The position numbers were made by a program, and so were the translations under genes. Positions 59,773-64,000 of a stretch of DNA of 64,000 nucleotides are shown here, in pieces. Below the pieces are notes generated by a model. It did no database searches. It saw only the letters and a program-made list of their open reading frames with translations, and was not told the origin of the DNA. The stretch spans positions 186,001-250,000 of the forward strand of contig NZ_JBEDYP020000012.1 of NCBI RefSeq assembly GCF_040117685.2, given 5' to 3'. How positions within the stretch are numbered: the stretch's first letter is position 1; every line of letters starts with the position of its first letter. This DNA comes from Gracilimonas sp040117685 (lineage in GTDB: Bacteria; Bacteroidota; Rhodothermia; Balneolales; Balneolaceae).

Positions 59773-60627
59773 TCAATCCTGATACATTTCTGTTACGTTC
59801 AACAGCTTGCGAAGCCCTTCAACTCTTTCGGGCTCTTCTTGCCGTTCATAACTGTGGATGAGATTCCGAATGCAACGCAACACAATATCCAGATTCGTGG
59901 CTATCTGAAAATGTTCGGGGCGCGGGTCGATGTTGTTTTTCTTCAGAAAGAAATAGCACTGATCATAGGTGACAATGGCACCATCATCATAAGGATCAAT
60001 CAAAAGCTCCTCTTTATCTCCGACATAATTCAGCATGAAATGAATGGGCATGTTGATTCCGAAAAACGGCATTTCCAGCCGGCGGGCTATAAACATAACG
60101 ATGAGGCTTAATGAAATGGGAAGGCCTTTTCTGCGATCAATTACCTGGTTTAAAAAGCAATTTCGGGGTGCATGATAGGACTCCGTGTCTCCCCGAAAGT
60201 TCAGGTCTTCAAAGATGAATTTAAGCATGCGCTTCATCTTGCGTTTTTCATCAAGCTTGTACTTGATCTGCGGTTCAATCATCTGTGCAAAATGGTCAAG
60301 CTTCTTTTGGTACTCCGAAATACGAAGCGTTGGATTGCCAAAACGAGCGAGGGTAAAAATGGCAATCTCGAGGGATTTTCGGGTTTTAATGCCATTTTCG
60401 AGAATCTCTATAAAATCAGACTCGAGTGTGTCAAAAGTAAGCTTGTGAATAACATCATTCACCCGGCTTTTTGCATCTTCACCGCTGACTTCAGACCGAT
60501 ATTCGTCCAGTAATGGCACGGCTTTTTCTCCCAGTTCCTGAAGACGGCTCTCTACACTTTGCTGCACAAACGGATCAGGGTCATCCATTAAAAAAAGCAA
60601 CGATTCTATTTCTGTCTTTGAAGTCAT
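59773..60627 (-). CDS. SirB1/transglutaminase-like family protein
   Basis: A 284-residue protein. The C-terminal half has the Transglut_core2 motifs NQVIDRRKGLPISLSLI, LEMPFFGINMPIHFMLNY and IDPYDDGAIVTYDQC; the N-terminal 90 residues are HEAT-like (DDPDPFVQQSVESRLQELGE). The catalytic triad is not fully evident, so activity is uncertain. It lies 3 nt before the DUF3052 gene. Confidence 0.85.
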   Translation of the reverse strand: MTSKTEIESLLFLMDDPDPFVQQSVESRLQELGEKAVPLLDEYRSEVSGEDAKSRVNDVIHKLTFDTLESDFIEILENGIKTRKSLEIAIFTLARFGNPTLRISEYQKKLDHFAQMIEPQIKYKLDEKRKMKRMLKFIFEDLNFRGDTESYHAPRNCFLNQVIDRRKGLPISLSLIVMFIARRLEMPFFGINMPIHFMLNYVGDKEELLIDPYDDGAIVTYDQCYFFLKKNNIDPRPEHFQIATNLDIVLRCIRNLIHSYERQEEPERVEGLRKLLNVTEMYQD

Positions 60628-60746
60628 ACTCTCAATTCATTTGCTTGGCCGTCAAGATATTGATTCACACAGCCAATTACTTCTTATAAATGCCATTTGT
60701 AACCGTTATATTTCACGGCTCTGACAATCAATCATTCAACCATTTT

Positions 60747-61979
60747 ATGGATATAAATGTTTCTTCAGAAATAGGTCACCTTCAGGGAGTAATCGTCCAC
60801 ACACCGGGACATGAAGTATCTCTGGTAAATCCCGAACTAAAAGATGAACTCCTGTTCGACGACATCATCTTTGAGGAAGATGCCAGAATTGAGCACCTGG
60901 ATATGCTGGAGGTTTTTAAAACAGCAATGCCCTCCAACGGCAATGTGATCGAGATTCTGGACCTTTTGACAGAGGTATTTAAGAATGAAGACGCCCGGCT
61001 ATTTTTTATTGAGCAGCTGATCAGGGAGTTTCCGGAAGAGAACCTGCATGTGGTAGAAAAGAAGCTTCGTAAGCTGGACCCTAAAGAACTTTTAGTTTTT
61101 GTAACTCAGGGATATTTGGAGCGCTCACAAGGGTTTTCTTTGAACCCTTCTCCAAACCTGCTTTTTACGAGGGACCTGGCTGCCGTTGTAGGAGATAATA
61201 TCCTTATTTCACGAGCGGCAAAAAAAGCTCGTTTACGTGAGTCGTTGCTTATGGAAACGTTGGTTGAGTTCCACCCTTTGTTTGAAAATGTGAGGGAACA
61301 GGCCATAAAAATATCCGGACATCAGTCGATAGAAGGCGGGGATGTATTGGTCGTTTCTGACAAGCTTGTGCTCATCGGAATGAGTGAACGAACATCCTTC
61401 AGCGGACTGATGAAAGGTACCGAGGGACTTCTGAACAGTGGAGTGGAAACCGTGCTGGCGGTGGACATCCCAAAACAGCGTTCATCCATGCATCTGGATA
61501 CTATTTTTACGTTTGCGGATGAAAGCGAGTGCATCGTATTTCCCCCGGCTATTTTAGAGCAGAAGAACAATGTAGTTGCCCTGTTTAAGGATGGGGATTC
61601 TATCAAAACAGAAATGAAAAGCTCATTACAATCTGCGCTGGAAGAGGAAACCGGAAGAGACTTTAATTTCATCAAGTGTGGTGGCGAAGACCGAACCAAT
61701 CAATTTCGCGAACAATGGACCGACGGCGCCAACGTTTTTGCCCTGGCCCCCGGTGTAATTGTAGGATATGAGCGCAATACCAACACCTTCAACACCCTGG
61801 TTGACCACGGTTACGACCTGATGAATCAGTATGAGTTTGTTGAGGAATACGGTAAGGAAGGTTTCACCCCAAAAGACGGACAAAAGATTGCCATCAGTTT
61901 TCAGGGGCATGAGCTGTGTCGCGGGCGAGGCGGAGCGCGATGTATGACCCTTCCGATTTCGAGAAAGCCATTAACCTAA
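60747..61979 (+). CDS. Arginine deiminase family enzyme
   Basis: A 410-residue enzyme starting at ATG 60747. Motifs of arginine deiminase: IGHLQGVIVHTPGHE, NLLFTRDLAAVVGD, EGGDVLVV, SSMHLDTIFTF (catalytic His) and GRGGARCMTLPIS with the nucleophile C399. It would convert arginine to citrulline and ammonia. Carbamoyltransferase and carbamate kinase genes are not seen nearby. Confidence 0.9.
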   Translation: MDINVSSEIGHLQGVIVHTPGHEVSLVNPELKDELLFDDIIFEEDARIEHLDMLEVFKTAMPSNGNVIEILDLLTEVFKNEDARLFFIEQLIREFPEENLHVVEKKLRKLDPKELLVFVTQGYLERSQGFSLNPSPNLLFTRDLAAVVGDNILISRAAKKARLRESLLMETLVEFHPLFENVREQAIKISGHQSIEGGDVLVVSDKLVLIGMSERTSFSGLMKGTEGLLNSGVETVLAVDIPKQRSSMHLDTIFTFADESECIVFPPAILEQKNNVVALFKDGDSIKTEMKSSLQSALEEETGRDFNFIKCGGEDRTNQFREQWTDGANVFALAPGVIVGYERNTNTFNTLVDHGYDLMNQYEFVEEYGKEGFTPKDGQKIAISFQGHELCRGRGGARCMTLPISRKPLT

Positions 61980-61992
61980 TAACAAGAGACGA

Positions 61993-63213
61993 TTGAGTTC
62001 TAACCCATATCAAGAGGAAGTTACGAGCGACTTTGAAGTGCTATCCAGAAAAGAGGAGCCCAAGAATAAGCCTGACACCAAGACCATTTTAAAGCATCTT
62101 GGGCTGTTCCTGCTCACTTTTTTCTTTGTGACTATGACCGGCGCCAATTTTGTAGGGTTTGAACCGGTTCTGTTTCCGTTTGCCATCCCCAACACCACCG
62201 ACATGCTTAGGGGCTTGCTTTTTGCCGGTTTGCTTTTGTCTTTTCTTACCGTTCATGAGTTCGGGCACTATTTTGCAGCGGTACACCACAAGATTAAAGT
62301 CACACTTCCTTACTACATTCCTCTTCCAATCGGAATAGGAACACTTGGAGCAGTAATTCGGATTAAGGAGCGAATCCGAAAAATGCACAAGCTGTTTGAT
62401 ATCGGGGCTTCAGGTCCTGTAGCGGGTTTCATCGTGGCGCTGGTTGTACTGATGATTGGTTTTGCTACCCTGCCTGAACCGACTGAGTATGTTCAAAATT
62501 TTTCAGGTCACGAAGAACTAAAAGAGTATGTAACCCAGAACGGGACCTATCCGGAATTTATAACGGATGAAGTGGAGGGGCAGGGTGTGCTTACCGTTGG
62601 AAATACGCTGTTGTACTCCGCATTGGCATCCATTTTTGATAATGTTCCGCCCATGTGGGAGATGTATCACTTTCCTTTTCTTTTTGCAGGCTGGTTGGGG
62701 CTGTTTTTTACAGCGCTGAACCTGATGCCGGTAGGCCAGCTGGATGGCGGACATATTCTGTATTCACTGATTGGATATAAAAAGCACAGGGTGGTGGCCC
62801 GACTGTTTTTTACCCTGATTACTGCCATTGGCGGAGCGGAAGCTATTCCGTTGCTCCGGGAGTTTATTGCCGGTTATACAACCATGCCCTTAGCAGAATA
62901 TGTGGTATGGGGCTTTATCCTTTTTGTGCTCATGAATCGCGCCTTCCGCTCAGATCGTTATTGGATATATGCGATGATGGCCGCCTCAATTATAGGGTCG
63001 GTTGTTTATGACTACACCGTTGGCGGGGTGGAAGCTGGTCAGGCGTCTTATATATGGGTTGTATGGAGCTTTTTCATGGCATTTGTGGTTGGGGTTGAGC
63101 ATCCGCCCGTAGATATTGAAGAAAAATTATCCCCGGGCCGGCGCGTGATAGGCTGGCTGAGTATGCTTATCTTTCTGCTCTGTATTAGTCCGAATCCAAT
63201 TTACATGAACTGA
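61993..63213 (+). CDS. Site-2 protease family (M50) membrane metallopeptidase
   Basis: A 406-residue multi-pass protein. Zinc site HEFGH near residue 90 and the distal NLMPVGQLDGGHIL near residue 248 are complete; no PDZ domain is evident. Start is TTG at 61993. Such proteins can perform regulated intramembrane proteolysis of anti-sigma factors. The stop overlaps the lipoprotein start by 1 nt. Confidence 0.9.
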   Translation: MSSNPYQEEVTSDFEVLSRKEEPKNKPDTKTILKHLGLFLLTFFFVTMTGANFVGFEPVLFPFAIPNTTDMLRGLLFAGLLLSFLTVHEFGHYFAAVHHKIKVTLPYYIPLPIGIGTLGAVIRIKERIRKMHKLFDIGASGPVAGFIVALVVLMIGFATLPEPTEYVQNFSGHEELKEYVTQNGTYPEFITDEVEGQGVLTVGNTLLYSALASIFDNVPPMWEMYHFPFLFAGWLGLFFTALNLMPVGQLDGGHILYSLIGYKKHRVVARLFFTLITAIGGAEAIPLLREFIAGYTTMPLAEYVVWGFILFVLMNRAFRSDRYWIYAMMAASIIGSVVYDYTVGGVEAGQASYIWVVWSFFMAFVVGVEHPPVDIEEKLSPGRRVIGWLSMLIFLLCISPNPIYMN

Positions 63214-63647
63214 TGAAATCAATGAGAATTTTACTTTTTGCAATCCTAACAGCAGGATTATTTACGGCCTGCAATCAATCCGAACAAAAGGCTGAACAAG
63301 AACAAACACTTGAGCAGCAGGTTAACAGCCTGGTGGAAGAGGCTAAATTTGAAGATGCCATGACCATTCTGGATGGCCGGCCAACTTCCCCGGAAGTGGT
63401 AGCCCTTAAAGAAGAGGTGCATCTGCAACACGGTATTTACCTGATCTATAATTCAGATCCGTCTCAGATGCGTGAAAATGCGAATAATGCACTGCGTGAA
63501 TTTATTGCGGTGTTGGAGATCAATCCGGAGAATGAGAAGGCCATTGCCGAAACCGACCAGATTTTAGGCATCTACCGGACATTTCCAGACCGCAGCCCGG
63601 AGCCGGAAATCATGGAAAAGCTTAAAGAATTAGGCTTCGAAATTTAA
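63213..63647 (+). CDS. Small lipoprotein with TPR-like helices
   Basis: A 144-residue lipoprotein (lipobox at C20, FTAC). The helical pairs VNSLVEEAKFEDAMTILDGR and ANNALREFIAVLEINPENEK are TPR-like. It shares 1 nt with the site-2 protease gene, suggesting coupled expression. No function assigned. Confidence 0.75.
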   Translation: MKSMRILLFAILTAGLFTACNQSEQKAEQEQTLEQQVNSLVEEAKFEDAMTILDGRPTSPEVVALKEEVHLQHGIYLIYNSDPSQMRENANNALREFIAVLEINPENEKAIAETDQILGIYRTFPDRSPEPEIMEKLKELGFEI

Positions 63648-63715
63648 AGGAAGCTGTGCCCTCCAAACCAGCGAATAATCAGTAAATAAACTCAATCACA
63701 ATAATCTGTGATCAA

Positions 63716-64000
63716 ATGAGCGATAAGAAAACAACACCGACCATAAAAAACCGAAAGGCCAGCCACGATTATCATATCGAGGAGACCTACGAAGCCGGTT
63801 TGGTTTTGAAAGGAACCGAGGTAAAGTCGCTGCGTGCGGGAAAAGCCAGTTTTGCCGATACTTTTGCGTACATACAAAGCGGAGAGGTGTTCCTGCGGGA
63901 CATGTACATTAAGCCTTACGAGCACGGCTCCTACTACAATCACAATGAAACCCGTCCGAGAAAATTATTGCTCAACAAGCGGGAAATACGAGAGCTTGAA
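63716..64000 (+). CDS. smpB: SsrA-binding protein (partial)
   Basis: The first 95 residues of SmpB, the tmRNA partner in trans-translation; the gene runs off the right edge. The sequence ASHDYHIEETYEAGLVLKGT, VKSLRAGKASFADTFA and RPRKLLLNKREI is typical. Start at ATG 63716. Confidence 0.95.
   Translation, partial: MSDKKTTPTIKNRKASHDYHIEETYEAGLVLKGTEVKSLRAGKASFADTFAYIQSGEVFLRDMYIKPYEHGSYYNHNETRPRKLLLNKREIRELE

Overview
The window looks like chromosome from a member of the Balneolota/Rhodothermota side of the Bacteroidota superphylum, probably a marine Balneolaceae-like bacterium. This is an inference. It rests on a secreted protease with an NYPNPFNP-type C-terminal sorting domain, a DUF5117-type zinc protease, ribosomal protein S16 with a long acidic tail, frequent TTG starts, a Bacteroidota-style promoter element and many lipoproteins and Sec signals. 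It is mostly ordinary dense coding sequence. I see no rRNA, no convincing tRNA, no CRISPR array, no phage and no intact insertion sequence.

Layout. 0-3.2 kb: yqeY, cvpA-like, tyrS and exonuclease III in one direction. 3.2-7.7 kb: MarR regulator, a methyltransferase, uvrB, and a chorismate mutase/prephenate dehydrogenase fusion (tyrA). 7.7-11 kb: a secreted metalloprotease followed 1 nt later by a lipoprotein that resembles the protease's own propeptide. 11-18.6 kb: mostly minus-strand genes: a double VOC protein, a TlpA thioredoxin, an iodotyrosine-deiodinase-like flavoprotein, an exported YciI protein, an M23 protein fused to a barrel-like domain, a membrane MA-type peptidase, DoxX and proline dehydrogenase. 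18.7-34 kb: a DUF4097 exported protein, uvrA, an OM barrel protein, an ABC exporter pair, a TPR serine/threonine kinase, secreted proteins and lipoproteins, MscS, an fRMsr-like GAF protein, MarC, DinB and an arylsulfotransferase lipoprotein. 34-39.8 kb: AgcS symporter, DUF5117 protease, and aat. 39.8-44.5 kb: an ECF sigma/anti-sigma/duplicated exported protein operon and an OmpA/DUF4398 lipoprotein operon, bracketed by three direct copies of an 80-bp palindromic repeat. 44.7-49.3 kb: the conserved ffh-rpsP-rimM-trmD-rplS block plus adk. 49.4-64 kb: DUF1499, ATP-grasp, MFS, an I9-like duplicated protein, DUF72, two HisKA_2 sensor kinases flanking an SSS symporter, DUF3052, SirB1-like, arginine deiminase, a site-2 protease, a lipoprotein, and the start of smpB.

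The most interesting signals are: (1) the protease plus stand-alone propeptide-like lipoprotein pair, a candidate cell-tethered inhibitor or chaperone system; (2) the sigma/anti-sigma operon feeding a secreted protein with an internal duplication, bracketed by repeats; (3) a histidine kinase whose periplasmic sensor appears to be two OB-fold domains; (4) a nitroreductase-family protein carrying the E/Y/K halotyrosine-binding triad; (5) an S16 protein with roughly 200 extra residues; (6) an alanine/sodium symporter whose family-typical N-terminus lies upstream of the only ATG. All coordinates, motifs and internal alignments were read by eye; no database search was run.
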